Positions 44,058 through 54,308 of a stretch of 64,000 nt of DNA are shown one piece after another. Both the position numbers and the translations under genes were made by a program. The stretch's first letter is position 1, and the number at the start of each line of letters is the position of its first letter. This DNA is from Elusimicrobiota bacterium (GTDB lineage Bacteria > Elusimicrobiota > Elusimicrobia > UBA1565), in contig JACPXC010000027.1 of the NCBI GenBank assembly GCA_016196755.1, forward strand, positions 1 to 64,000, in the 5' to 3' direction. Below the pieces are notes generated by a model. The model ran no database searches. It had not been told where the DNA came from and saw only the letters and a list, made by a program, of their open reading frames with translations.

Positions 44058-45877
44058 GCGCGGCGCTGGCGTTTCTCCTCGCCCTGGCGCCGCCCGCCTC
44101 GGCGGCGCTCTCGATCAACGCCTCGGTCAACAAGACCGCGGTCGGCCTCGACGACAACATCGTCCTGACCGTCAGCGTCTCGGCCGACGCCGCCAGCCTC
44201 CCCGAGCCCGAGCTGCCGTCGATGCCTCGCTTCAACGTCCACTCGGCCGGCCGCAGCCAGTCGATGGCGTTCTCCAACGGCCGCATCTCGAACTCCGCCG
44301 AGTACACCTTCGTGCTGGTGCCGCGCCTGATCGGCAACGCCGTCATTCCGCCGATCTCCGTCCGTTCAGGCTCCGAGACGCACCAGACCGAGCCCATCGC
44401 CGTCACGGTGACGCGGCCCAACGAGGCCCCGCCCCAGGGCGCGGCCCCCGCGGCCCCGGGACGACCCCGGCCGCCGCGCGCGCGGGCGCCGGGGAGCGGG
44501 GGGACCCCGCCGGTGTTCGTCACCGCAGAGGCCGACAACAAGACCCCTTACGTCAACGAGCAGGTCGTCTACAACGTGCGCTTCCACTACTCCGTCCCGC
44601 TCATGGGCAACGCCGAATGGTCGCCGCCCGACACCACCGGGATGCTCTCCGAGGACCTTCCGCCCTCCGGAAACCAATCGACGGTCATCGACGGACGGAA
44701 CTACAACATCAGCGAGGTGAAGCTGGCGCTGTTCGCGCTGACCCCCGGCAAGAAGCTCATCGGCCGCGGCACGATCCGGTGCCAGGTGCAGAAAGGCGTC
44801 GACGTAGACCCCTTCGCCAGCGACTTCTTCCGGCAGTTCTTCGCCGCCGGCCTCACCATGGCCGAGCCCGTGGCCCTGCAGACCAAGCCCATCGAGTTGG
44901 CGGTGAGGCCTCTGCCGGAGGCCGGCAAGCCCGCCGGCTTCTCGGGGGCGGTGGGGAGCTTCAAGCTCCGCGCCGAGCTCGACCGGGCCGCGGTGAAGGC
45001 CGGCGACGCCGTCAACCTCACGGTGACCGTCGACGGGGCCGGGAACTTCAAGGCCTTGGGCGAGCTGGCCCTGCCGGAGATGCCGGAGTTCCGCGTCTAC
45101 GAGACGGTCACTTCGCTCAACCAGGCCAAGGACGGCGGCGGGGTGCGCGGCTCGAAGGTCTACAAGACCGTCGTCGTGCCGAAGGTCTCCGGCGACCTGC
45201 GCGTCCCTGCGATCCCGTTCCATTATTTCGACCCGGCCCGCGGCAGGTACGTCTCGCTATCCTCGCCGCCCCTCGACCTGCAGGTGGCGCCGGGCGAGGC
45301 GGCGGCCGCCCCGGTAGGCTTCTCGGCGACCTCCGGCCCCGGGCCCTCGGCCATCACGACGCTGGCCGAGGACATCCGCCACGTCCATTCCCGGGCCGGC
45401 TCCGACGGCGCGGCCGCGTTGGCCGCGCGGATCGCCGGCGCGGGCTGGCTGCACGCCTTTCCGGCCCTCCTGCTCCTGGCCTCCGGGGGCTTTGCCTACC
45501 GGCGCGACGTCCTCGAGCAGGACCCGGCCGGGGTGCGAGCCCGCCGCGCCGCGCGCGCCGCCGCGGAGCGCCTGGCCCGGAGCCGGAAGGCCGCGGGCCT
45601 GAGCGAAGCCTCCGCCTTGGTGGGCGAGGCGCTGGTAGGCTATCTGGCCGACAAGCTGAGCGTCCCGCCGTCGGGTCTCACCCTGCGTCAAGCCGTCGAG
45701 CTCCTGCGCCGGCGCTGGCCGCGCCTGCCCGAGGGACATCTCGACCAGTTCAGGCGGCTGTGGGCGGAGATGGAGCGCCTGCGCTACGCCCCGAACACCC
45801 TGCGCGACGCCGAGGTGGAAGAGCTGCGCGACGCGGTGGCCGAGCTCCTCAAGATCGTCGAGGAGGACACGGCGTGA
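44054..45877 (+). CDS. batD: BatD (oxygen-tolerance) protein
   Basis: 607 residues with a signal peptide (1-18) and repeated Ig-like domains (about 19-420). The family-specific start is LSINASVNKTAVGLDDNIVLTVSVS, and RPLPEAGKPAGFSGAVGSFKL marks the second BatD block. A membrane segment (about 465-482) and a cytoplasmic helical domain (500-600) follow. A Pro/Arg-rich spacer sits at about 118-150. It works with the VWA Bat proteins in the periplasm. GTG overlaps the batB stop. Confidence 0.9.
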   Translation: MSAALAFLLALAPPASAALSINASVNKTAVGLDDNIVLTVSVSADAASLPEPELPSMPRFNVHSAGRSQSMAFSNGRISNSAEYTFVLVPRLIGNAVIPPISVRSGSETHQTEPIAVTVTRPNEAPPQGAAPAAPGRPRPPRARAPGSGGTPPVFVTAEADNKTPYVNEQVVYNVRFHYSVPLMGNAEWSPPDTTGMLSEDLPPSGNQSTVIDGRNYNISEVKLALFALTPGKKLIGRGTIRCQVQKGVDVDPFASDFFRQFFAAGLTMAEPVALQTKPIELAVRPLPEAGKPAGFSGAVGSFKLRAELDRAAVKAGDAVNLTVTVDGAGNFKALGELALPEMPEFRVYETVTSLNQAKDGGGVRGSKVYKTVVVPKVSGDLRVPAIPFHYFDPARGRYVSLSSPPLDLQVAPGEAAAAPVGFSATSGPGPSAITTLAEDIRHVHSRAGSDGAAALAARIAGAGWLHAFPALLLLASGGFAYRRDVLEQDPAGVRARRAARAAAERLARSRKAAGLSEASALVGEALVGYLADKLSVPPSGLTLRQAVELLRRRWPRLPEGHLDQFRRLWAEMERLRYAPNTLRDAEVEELRDAVAELLKIVEEDTA

Positions 45878-46611
45878 GCCTCGTCCTCCTGCTCCTGCTG
45901 GCCCTGCCTGCCGCCGGCGCCCCTCCCCCCGCGAAGCTCGAGGAGGCCAACAAGCTCTATGAGGCCTCGCGCTTCGCGGAGGCCGCCTCGGCCTATGAGC
46001 GGCTGCTTGCGCAGTCGCCGCACAGCGCCGTCCTGCACTACAACCTTGGCAACGCCCGCTTCCGCCAGGGCGCGCCCGGCTCGTTCGGCAAGGCCATCGC
46101 CTCCTACCTGCGCGCCTTCCGCCTGGACCCGCGCGACGCGGACGTGCGGACCAACCTTGATTTCTCGCTGCGCCGTGCCGGCGACGAGCTCGTGCCCGCG
46201 GGGATGCCGCCCGCTCTGTTCGCCGTCTACAACGTCCTGAGCGCCTCCGAGCTGGCCGCGTTCTTCTGGGCGGCTTTCTGGGCGGCCTGCCTCCTCGGCT
46301 CGGCCGTCCTGCTCGCTCCGCGCCTCAAGGCGCTCAAGGGACTGGCCCTGGGAGCGGCCGCCCTGGGCTTGGCCGCCGGAGGTTGGTGGGGCCTGCGGGC
46401 CTCCTCGGGCTTCAAGGCCCCGGCTGTCGTCATCCTTCAGGACGCCGAGGTGCGCAGCGGCCCCGGCGAGAACTTCCCGGTGAGCTTCAAGGTCCCCGAA
46501 GGCCGGCGCGTCGAGCGCCTCGACGCCAAAGGCGGCTGGCAGGAGATCGGAGTGCCCCGCGAGGGGCTCAAGGGCTGGATCCTCAAGCCCGCGCTGGAAG
46601 CCGTCGACTAA
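45874..46611 (+). CDS. batE: BatE-type TPR protein with SH3-like C-terminus
   Basis: 245 residues: signal segment (1-15), two or three TPR units (20-100, HYNLGNARFRQG), two membrane segments (about 125-150 and 155-172) and a bacterial SH3-like domain (185-240, VILQDAEVRSGPGENFPVSFKV...GGWQEI...KGWILKPA). This is the standard BatE layout and ends the Bat operon. GTG overlaps the batD stop. The TAA at 46609-46611 overlaps the stop of the convergent gene. Confidence 0.85.
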   Translation: MSLVLLLLLALPAAGAPPPAKLEEANKLYEASRFAEAASAYERLLAQSPHSAVLHYNLGNARFRQGAPGSFGKAIASYLRAFRLDPRDADVRTNLDFSLRRAGDELVPAGMPPALFAVYNVLSASELAAFFWAAFWAACLLGSAVLLAPRLKALKGLALGAAALGLAAGGWWGLRASSGFKAPAVVILQDAEVRSGPGENFPVSFKVPEGRRVERLDAKGGWQEIGVPREGLKGWILKPALEAVD

Positions 46612-47165
46612 GGCAGGGCGGGATTGAGCGCCACGAGGGGCGCTACGGGGGGAGCCGGCTCCTTCTTGGGAGCCGCCGGCTTGAGCTCGGGCAAATCCAA
46701 CTCGGGGAACTTAGGCTCGGCTTCGGTCGTCGGCTGGGCGGGGTCGCCAACCTTGGCCGAGGCCCCGCGCCGGCGCCTGAGACGAGCCGATTTCGCGGAA
46801 GCGGCCTTCCTCTTGGCGGCTCTCATGGACTTTGGGGACCTCTTGGTCTTGGGCTTGGCCAGTTCCTCGTCGGGACCGTTGTCGGCGGCGATGGAGCCGA
46901 CGATGTTCCCGGCTCCCGAGCTGTCGCCGCCGCCATCCTGCTGCTCGCCGCCGTATTGGTCGCCGCCGCCCTGCTCACCGCCGCCATCCTGCTGCTGGCC
47001 GCCGGATTGGTCGTCTCCGCCCTGCTCGCCGCCGCCCTGCTCGCCGCCGCCCTGGTCGCCGCCGCCTTCTTCAGCCATGCCTTGGTCGCCGCCGCCGTCT
47101 TCTTGGGCATGCAGGTGGGAGGCCGGTACGACGGCCAGAAGGGCCGCGAGGAGGAATGTCAGCAT
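46608..47165 (-). CDS. exported Gly/Gln/Asp-repeat protein
   Basis: 185 residues. After a signal peptide (FLLAALLAVVPASHLHA) comes a low-complexity block (about residues 22-75) of GGGDQ/GGGEQ units. A basic stretch (105-140, KRSPKSMRAAKRKAASAKSA) and a Pro-rich tail follow. It matches no family. The repeat DNA (46920-47090) is tandem GCCGCC-rich. The ATG at 47165 is fixed by the leaderless-type promoter. It lies convergent to batE and divergent from the second moxR, so it sits between two MoxR clusters. Confidence 0.65.
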   Translation of the reverse strand: MLTFLLAALLAVVPASHLHAQEDGGGDQGMAEEGGGDQGGGEQGGGEQGGDDQSGGQQQDGGGEQGGGDQYGGEQQDGGGDSSGAGNIVGSIAADNGPDEELAKPKTKRSPKSMRAAKRKAASAKSARLRRRRGASAKVGDPAQPTTEAEPKFPELDLPELKPAAPKKEPAPPVAPLVALNPALP

Positions 47166-47171
47166 GCCCCC

Positions 47172-47200
47172 ACGATACCAGACCCCTGTTACGGAATCAA
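47172..47200 (-). promoter_or_regulatory. promoter of the Gly/Gln-repeat gene
   Basis: Minus strand TTGATT (47200-47195), 17-nt spacer, TATCGT (47177-47172), then 6 nt to ATG 47165. Back-to-back with the moxR2 promoter. Confidence 0.6.
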
Positions 47201-47217
47201 TGCTCCTAATGGCGCCG

Positions 47218-47246
47218 TTGACTTTCACCGGAGACGGTTCCATACT
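47218..47246 (+). promoter_or_regulatory. promoter of the second moxR operon
   Basis: TTGACT (47218-47223), 17-nt spacer, CATACT (47241-47246), then 6 nt to ATG 47253. No Shine-Dalgarno; leaderless layout. Confidence 0.65.
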
Positions 47247-47252
47247 TGAGTC

Positions 47253-48200
47253 ATGGAAACCCAGGCCAAGACCGCCCCGCTCGACCGCCTCCTGGCCCAG
47301 GTCAACGGGGTCCTCGTCGGCAAGGACGAGGCGGTCCGGCGGACCATCATCGCCCTGCTCTCCCGCGGGCACCTGCTCATCGAGGACGTGCCGGGCATCG
47401 GCAAGACCCTGCTCGCTCTCGCCCTGGCGCGCTCGATCGACGCCAAATTCCGGCGCATCCAGTTCACCAACGACCTCCTGCCCTCCGACATCCTCGGCAT
47501 CAATCTCTACGACCAGAAGGAGGGCCGCTTCGACTTCCGGGCCGGGCCGGTGTTCACGAACGTCCTCCTGGCCGACGAGATCAACCGCTCCACGCCCAAG
47601 ACCCAGTCCGCCCTGCTCGAGGCCATGAACGAGCGCCAGGTCTCGCTGGAGGGGACCACCTTCCCTCTGCCCGAACCGTTCTTCGTCATCGCCACCGAGA
47701 ACCCGGTCGAGCACGCCGGCACCTTTCCGCTCCCCGAGGCCCAGCTCGACCGCTTCATCATGCGGGTCCAGATCGGATATCCTTCGCCGGCCGACGAGCT
47801 CAAGGTCCTGCGCGGAGGGGAGTTGGCCGGACGCCTCGACGCCCTGACTCCGGTCATGACGCTCGAGGAGCTCCTCGAGCTCCAGCGCCGGGCGGCGAAG
47901 GTCCACGCCGACGACGCCGTGCTCGAGTACGCCGTGGCGCTGGCCCGGGCCACGCGAGAGGACCCGCGCATCCGCCTGGGGCTGAGCCCGCGCGGGACCC
48001 AGGCGCTGGCCGCGGCCGCGCGGGCCAGCGCCCTGCTCGAAGGGCGCGACTTCATGGTCCCCGACGACATCAAGCGCGTGGCCGGGCCGGTGGCCGCCCA
48101 CCGCCTCATGCTCGACGGAGCCCCGTTCGGCCTCTCCCGGGTGGCGGAATCCGAGCGCCTCATCGAGAGCGTCTTGGCACGGGTGCCGGCGCCGGCGTGA
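47253..48200 (+). CDS. MoxR-family AAA+ ATPase (second copy)
   Basis: 315 residues. Walker A DVPGIGKT, Walker B LLADEINRSTPKTQSALLEAM, and ATENPVEHAGTFPLPEAQLDRF around sensor 1. It differs clearly from the first MoxR (38648), so the two are separate subfamilies rather than a recent duplicate. This copy matches the type usually linked to DUF58 and transglutaminase proteins (the YeaD/TgpA type cluster), which is what follows. Its stop overlaps the GTG of that gene. Confidence 0.93.
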   Translation: METQAKTAPLDRLLAQVNGVLVGKDEAVRRTIIALLSRGHLLIEDVPGIGKTLLALALARSIDAKFRRIQFTNDLLPSDILGINLYDQKEGRFDFRAGPVFTNVLLADEINRSTPKTQSALLEAMNERQVSLEGTTFPLPEPFFVIATENPVEHAGTFPLPEAQLDRFIMRVQIGYPSPADELKVLRGGELAGRLDALTPVMTLEELLELQRRAAKVHADDAVLEYAVALARATREDPRIRLGLSPRGTQALAAAARASALLEGRDFMVPDDIKRVAGPVAAHRLMLDGAPFGLSRVAESERLIESVLARVPAPA

Positions 48201-51136
48201 TCCGGCTCACCCGCGCCGGCGGCGGCGCTGCCGCCATGGGTGCCCTGACCCTCTTCGCGGCGCTGGCCTCGGGAAACAACCTCCTCTACCTGGTCTACGG
48301 CCTGCTCACGGCGGCCTTCCTAGTCTCTTGGCTCTGGCTCAGACTCTCGGGGCGAGCGCTCGCCCCGCGGGCCGAGTTTCCCGAGGCGCTGCGCATGGAC
48401 GGCCGCTTCGCCCTTCGCCTGCGGGTCGCCAACGGAGGCCGTTGGACGGCCCGGGCGCTCGAGGCCAGGCGCGGGCCCGACGCCGCGCCGCTCGGCGAGC
48501 TGCCGCCGGGCGCCGAGGCCCGCGCGGCGCTCGACGCCCAGTTGCCCTGGCGCGGACTCAACGAGGTCGAGGGATTGTGCCTGCAGAGCGCGCAGCCGTT
48601 CGGCCTGCTGCGCTGGTCGCGGCCGGTGGCGGCGGAGGGCCTGGCTCTGCCCCGGCCCTTGGAGGGGACGGCGGAGGAGGAGATCTCGGCGCTCTGCGAG
48701 TCCTCCGGCCTCGAGCGTCCGCGGCGCGGCGCGGGCGACGAGCTCTACGGCGCCCGCCCGTACCAATCGGGCGACGAGGCTCGGCTCATCAACTGGAAGC
48801 TCACCCTGCGCGCGGGCAAGACGTTCGTCAACGAGTTCACCGAGGCGGCCGGCGCCAAGGTCACGGTCCGCGCCGACGCCGGAGCCGGAGAGCGCGCGAT
48901 CTCGGCGGCCGCGGCGGCGCTGGAGCGCTGCGCCGTGCGCGGGGTCCAGTTCCGGCTGGCTGCCGGCCACGACAAGACCCCCTTCGGCACGGGCCGCGGC
49001 CACCTGACGCTCTGTCTCGACCGGCTGGCTCGGCTGGGAGCCGGCGGCAAGGCGCGCCCGGCGCCGGCTCCGGCGGGCGCCCGCGCCGAAGACCTCCCGG
49101 CCTCCGACCCGCGGCTGCCGGCCCTCACACTGGCCGGCGGGCTCCTGCTCTATGCCGGCCTCTTCATCGTCGACGACATCGAGACTCCGCTCCTCTTTGC
49201 CTGCGCGCCGGTCTTCGTCTGGGCCTGGCTCGTCGTCCGCGGCCGCGCCCCGCGCCTCCCGGACTGGTTCTGGACACTGGCCTCCACCGGCATCCTCCTC
49301 TATACCCTGCTCGTCGATTGGCGCCTGAGCGGCGTGATGATAGCCAACACGCACCTGCTGCTCTACATGCTGGCCAACCGCCTGCTGGCCAGCAGGACCC
49401 CGGCCGACCTCAGGCAAGCCTTCATCATCCACTTCCTGGCCTTCTTCCTGGTCTCAGGCCAGACCATCTCGCCCTGGTACTTCGGCTTCTTCTTCGCCTA
49501 CGCCGCCTACGCCGCGGCCTGGTTGGGGCTGGCCCTCTCGCGCGGCCCCGGCTGGACGCCGCGCGCCGCACTCCGCCCCACCGCGGCCGTCCTGGGACTG
49601 AGCGTCGTCCTGTTCACGGCCACGCCGCGCATCGAGCCGCTGCGCCAGATAAACCCGTTCGTGCACCTCGGCCTCGACAAGCGCAAGCCGGCCGCCGAGT
49701 TCGCGGTGCGCTTCACGGAGAACGTCTCGCTGGGCTTCTTCGGCCAGCTCAAGCGCTCGAGCGCGCGGGTCATGCGGCTCAAGCCCCTGGGGGGCTGGGG
49801 CACGCGGCCCGGCGGCCCCCCGGCGCCGTTCTTGCTCGTGCGCGGCGCGGCGTTCGACCGTTTCGACGGCCGGAGTTGGTCCAAGAGCGCGCCGGCCTAC
49901 GCGGTGCGGGCCGGGGCCCGTGCTTACCGCGCCCGGGACGGCCGCGTACCCGCCGCGCGACGCGGCAGGGCCCTCGAGTTCCCGGGGGCCGCGGCCGGCG
50001 TCGGCCCCGGCATCGAGGTCACGCTCTATCCCCTCAACACCTCCGTCGTCTTCACGGCGGCCGGCCTGACGCGCCTCGAGGGGGCCGATTCGGCCGCCGT
50101 GTTCGACCATACCGACACGGTCTATTTCGCAGCACCCTACTTCACCGGGACCTCCTACACGGCCTGGGGCTCGCGCAACCCGGCCGCCGGCTTCGGCCCC
50201 GCCATCCTAGACTACGACCGCCTCTTGGCCGGCCCGTATCTGGCCCTACCCGCGCTCGACGCCCGGATCGCCGCTCTGGCGGGCCGCGTCACCGCGGGCG
50301 CGGCCACCCCGCGCGAGAAGGCGCGCGCCGTGGCCGCGCACCTGCGCCGGGACTACCGCTACAGCCTCTATTCGACCGACGCCCGGCGCGACCTGGCGGA
50401 CTTCCTGTTCGTCTCGCGCTCCGGCAACTGCGAGTATTTCGCCACCGCGGCGGCCGTCCTGCTGCGCGCGGCCGGCGTGCCGACGCGCCTCGTGGCGGGG
50501 TTCCTCGCCGACGAATGGAACGAGTACGGCGGCTTCTTCGACGTGCGCCAGGGGCAGGCCCACGCCTGGATCGAGGCCTACGTCGACGGGGGCTGGCACC
50601 CCGTCGACGCCACGCCGTCGGTCGGGCTGGTCCAGGACCGCGCCGAACGCGCGCTCGGGCGCCTGCGCCGCTGGGCCACGGCCGCCCAGCTGCGCTGGTA
50701 CCGCAACGTCATCGGCTACGACTCCTTCGTCCAGCGCGACACCCTGCGCCGCGCCCGCCTCGCCGTGGCCCGCGACAGCCTCGGACGGGCCGCGGACGCC
50801 GCCTGGCCGCTGGTGCGGGGGGGGATCCTGGCGGCCCTGGCGGGGCTCGTCCTGCTCACGCTGAGGGACGCGAGAAGGCGCGGGTCCCAGCGCCGGTTCG
50901 CCGCGGTCGAGCGTCTCCTCAAGGAAGCCGGCTACCCGCGCCGCCTCGACCAGACCGCCCGCGAGTGCGCCGCCGTAGCGGCCGCCGCCCGCCCCGAACT
51001 GGCCCCTGCCGCCGCCCTGGTCGAGCTCCACTACCGCGAGCTCTATGACCCCCGCGGCCTCGACCCCGCCGCCGAACGCGAGGCCGACCGTCTCCTAAAG
51101 GAACTGCGCCTACGGTGCCAGACATTGAGAAGTTGA
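48197..51136 (+). CDS. DUF58-transglutaminase (TgpA-like) fusion
   Basis: 979 residues joining two proteins that are normally separate. Residues 1-300 are a DUF58 protein: two membrane segments (about 12-50) and the signature GDEARLINWKLTLRAGKTF. Residues about 305-600 hold six or so membrane segments, and 600-830 hold a periplasmic transglutaminase domain with Cys (about 745, SGNCEYFATA), His (about 789, GQAHAWIEAYV) and Asp (about 804, HPVDATP), an intact triad. A last membrane segment (about 868-890) and a DUF4129-like tail end it. The stop codon TGA and last residues lie inside hairpin copy B. Confidence 0.88.
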   Translation: MIRLTRAGGGAAAMGALTLFAALASGNNLLYLVYGLLTAAFLVSWLWLRLSGRALAPRAEFPEALRMDGRFALRLRVANGGRWTARALEARRGPDAAPLGELPPGAEARAALDAQLPWRGLNEVEGLCLQSAQPFGLLRWSRPVAAEGLALPRPLEGTAEEEISALCESSGLERPRRGAGDELYGARPYQSGDEARLINWKLTLRAGKTFVNEFTEAAGAKVTVRADAGAGERAISAAAAALERCAVRGVQFRLAAGHDKTPFGTGRGHLTLCLDRLARLGAGGKARPAPAPAGARAEDLPASDPRLPALTLAGGLLLYAGLFIVDDIETPLLFACAPVFVWAWLVVRGRAPRLPDWFWTLASTGILLYTLLVDWRLSGVMIANTHLLLYMLANRLLASRTPADLRQAFIIHFLAFFLVSGQTISPWYFGFFFAYAAYAAAWLGLALSRGPGWTPRAALRPTAAVLGLSVVLFTATPRIEPLRQINPFVHLGLDKRKPAAEFAVRFTENVSLGFFGQLKRSSARVMRLKPLGGWGTRPGGPPAPFLLVRGAAFDRFDGRSWSKSAPAYAVRAGARAYRARDGRVPAARRGRALEFPGAAAGVGPGIEVTLYPLNTSVVFTAAGLTRLEGADSAAVFDHTDTVYFAAPYFTGTSYTAWGSRNPAAGFGPAILDYDRLLAGPYLALPALDARIAALAGRVTAGAATPREKARAVAAHLRRDYRYSLYSTDARRDLADFLFVSRSGNCEYFATAAAVLLRAAGVPTRLVAGFLADEWNEYGGFFDVRQGQAHAWIEAYVDGGWHPVDATPSVGLVQDRAERALGRLRRWATAAQLRWYRNVIGYDSFVQRDTLRRARLAVARDSLGRAADAAWPLVRGGILAALAGLVLLTLRDARRRGSQRRFAAVERLLKEAGYPRRLDQTARECAAVAAAARPELAPAAALVELHYRELYDPRGLDPAAEREADRLLKELRLRCQTLRS

Positions 51137-51185
51137 GAAGTCCGGAACGGACACGGACTTCTCAACTTCTCAATGTCTGGCACCG
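51113..51185. repeat. long perfect hairpin, copy B of the GGTGYCAG family
   Basis: A 32-bp perfect inverted repeat (51113-51144 with 51154-51185) with a 9-nt loop. Ends are GGTGCCAG/CTGGCACC; each arm holds TTGAGAA twice. The arm sequence differs from copies A and C but pairing is kept. It begins inside the 3' end of the DUF58-transglutaminase gene and supplies its stop codon (51134-51136). Confidence 0.85.
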
Positions 51186-51223
51186 AGGGTGGCCGGAATA
51201 CCTAGGTTCTTGGCCTGTCTTCT

Positions 51224-51231
51224 GGTATAAT
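51224..51231 (+). promoter_or_regulatory. extended -10 promoter of the ASCH-miaB operon
   Basis: TGGTATAAT (TGn plus perfect -10; TATAAT at 51226-51231), then 8 nt to the GTG at 51240. No strong -35, as expected for an extended -10 promoter. Confidence 0.6.
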
Positions 51232-51239
51232 CACACCTC

Positions 51240-51619
51240 GTGCTGGGCCTGTTTCGCCGACCCATGTCGACGCCCCCACTTCGACCCTACCGCATCGGCT
51301 GGTACGGTGACGAAGGTCTGGGGGAGCATCTCATTGCCGCCGTCCTAAGCGGCCATAAGACGGCCACCGCCTCCCCGAGCTACGACCCCGAGGAAGGCAA
51401 GCCCGGAGAGCTCATGGTCTTAGTCGACAAGGCCGGCAAGCGCCACGGGACGGTGCGCATCACCCACGTCGAGCTGCGCCCCTTCGCCGAGTTCGACGAC
51501 GCCCTGGCCGCCAGGCTCGGCGCCACCCTGGCCGACATCAAGGCCCGTTCCGCGTTCGCCAACAGCCGCCCGATCCGCCCCGACGAGGAGATGCGGATCA
51601 CCTACTTCGAGCTGGTGAA

Positions 51620-51623
<4 letters not shown>
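51240..51623 (+). CDS. ASCH-domain protein
   Basis: 127 residues, the size of a stand-alone ASCH domain. The pattern GEHLIAAVLSGHKTATASPSYDPEEGKPGELMVLVDKAGKRHGTVRITHVEL (core: LSGHKTATAS and GTVRITHVEL) fits the beta-barrel fold related to PUA. Known members bind RNA or hydrolyse N4-acetylcytidine. GTG 51240 is supported by promoter spacing; a later ATG at 51264 is possible. Its stop overlaps the GTG of miaB. Confidence 0.78.
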
Positions 51624-52923
<1,300 letters not shown>

Positions 52924-52927
<4 letters not shown>

Positions 52928-53427
52928 AGCACGCCAATGGGAAGCACGCCACCGACCGCCGCCAGCACCGCCGCCTGTCCGTCGTCAGCGACCTAGTCGA
53001 GCCGATCGTCCTCAGCTACGCGCCCGACAACAAGGAAAAGAAGGCGGCCGCTGTGCCCAAGCATCTGCGCACCCAGCCCGCCGTGCTCACGAACCTGTCT
53101 GCCGGCGGCCTCTCGCTGATCACCTTCCTGGCCCCGCCGCACGCCAAGACCTTCCGGATGACGCTGACCATCCCCGGCCTCGACCATCTGCCGGTCACCG
53201 GGCGCGTGGTGCGCGTCTCGAAGAAGGGCGACACCTTCATGGTCGGCATCGCCTTCACCAAGATCGCCCAGAAGTTCCAGCGCATGATCACGCGCATGGC
53301 CGACGACGACGCGGACTGCAACACCCGCCTGTCCCTGGGCCTCCCCGAGGCCTGCGTGGAGAACTGCGTCTTCCATTCGCTCTGCACGAAGACGCAGAAG
53401 GCTCCCCACTGGCCCCGAAAGGCCTGA
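52924..53427 (+). CDS. PilZ-domain protein with C-terminal cysteine cluster
   Basis: 167 residues. The PilZ signature is present: an Arg-rich RRQHRRL motif near residue 16 and NLSAGGLSL near 57, the (D/N)xSxxG part that binds cyclic di-GMP. A tail with four cysteines (CNTRLSLGLPEACVENC...C) follows, which I have not seen in classical PilZ proteins and which could bind a metal or form disulfides. It sits between miaB and miaA and overlaps both by 4 nt. Likely a cyclic di-GMP effector. Confidence 0.82.
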
Positions 53428-54308
53428 AGCCCCGGCCGCTCGTCGTCGCCGTGGTCGGCCCCACGGCTTCCGGCAAGACCGGATTAGCCCTCCAGTTGGC
53501 CCAAGACCTGGGCGGCGAAGCCGTCTCCGCGGATATGGGACAGCTCTACCGCCGTCTCGACGCCGGCACCGCGAAGCCCCCGGCCGGCACCACTCACCTC
53601 GTCGGCGTCCTCGAGCCGGCCGAGTCCAGCGACGCGGGCTCCTACGCCCGCCTGGCCCGCCCGGTGGTCGACGACATCCTAGCCCGCCACCGGCGACCCG
53701 TCGTGGTCGGCGGGACCGGCCTCTATCTACGCGCCCTGCTCGAAGGCTTAGCACCCCTGCCGCCGCGCGACCCCGCCCTGCGCCGGCGCCTCGAGGCGCT
53801 CGGGCTAGGCGAGCTTCAGGCCGAGCTGGCGCGCCGCGACCCCGAGGCCGCGGCGCGCGTCGACGCCAAGAACCTGCCCCGGGTGGTGCGCGCGCTCGAG
53901 GTCATGGAGTTGACCGGGCGCCCGCTCTCCGAGCTCTGGAGGGAGAATCCTGAGCCGCCCTATAGGACCCTCTACCTGGGGCTCGACCGCCCGCGCGAGG
54001 AGCTGCGCGCGCGCATCCGCGCGCGCGCCGAGGCGATGTTCCCGGCCATGGTAGCCGAGGTCCGGCGCTTAGTCCCCGCCGAACTCTCCGGCCTCGAGCC
54101 GGCCTTCCGCTGCCTGGGCTATCCCGAGGCGCTGGCCTGCGCGCGGGGGGAGCTCTCGGCGGACGAGGGCCTCAAGAAGACGATCGACGCCACCTCCGCC
54201 TACGCGCGGCGCCAGCTGACCTGGTTCCGCCGCCAGACTGACGTCCGCTGGCTGGCCCCCGCGGAGGCTCGGACCGAAGCCGCGCGCCTGGCTCGGGGGA
54301 TGCGGTGA
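53424..54308 (+). CDS. miaA: tRNA dimethylallyltransferase (MiaA)
   Basis: 294 residues. The P-loop is VVGPTASGKTGLALQLA, followed by SADMGQLYRRLDAGTAKP (DSxQxYR region of the family, here with Met for Ser/Asp variation) and VVGGTGLYLRALLEG. The C-terminal RQLTWFRRQ is also diagnostic. It attaches the isopentenyl group to A37 of tRNA, the substrate MiaB then modifies. No ATG, GTG or TTG gives a normal N-terminus; CTG 53424, overlapping the PilZ stop as CTGA, gives LKPRPLVVAVVGPTASGKT, the expected length. GTG 53451 would cut the first strand. Confidence 0.9.
   Translation: MKPRPLVVAVVGPTASGKTGLALQLAQDLGGEAVSADMGQLYRRLDAGTAKPPAGTTHLVGVLEPAESSDAGSYARLARPVVDDILARHRRPVVVGGTGLYLRALLEGLAPLPPRDPALRRRLEALGLGELQAELARRDPEAAARVDAKNLPRVVRALEVMELTGRPLSELWRENPEPPYRTLYLGLDRPREELRARIRARAEAMFPAMVAEVRRLVPAELSGLEPAFRCLGYPEALACARGELSADEGLKKTIDATSAYARRQLTWFRRQTDVRWLAPAEARTEAARLARGMR

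Noticed and set aside
46920-47090. Tandem GCCGCC-type repeats as a possible CRISPR or satellite
   Set aside because: Repeats are short, in frame and encode GGGDQ/GGGEQ units of an exported protein. There are no spacers.
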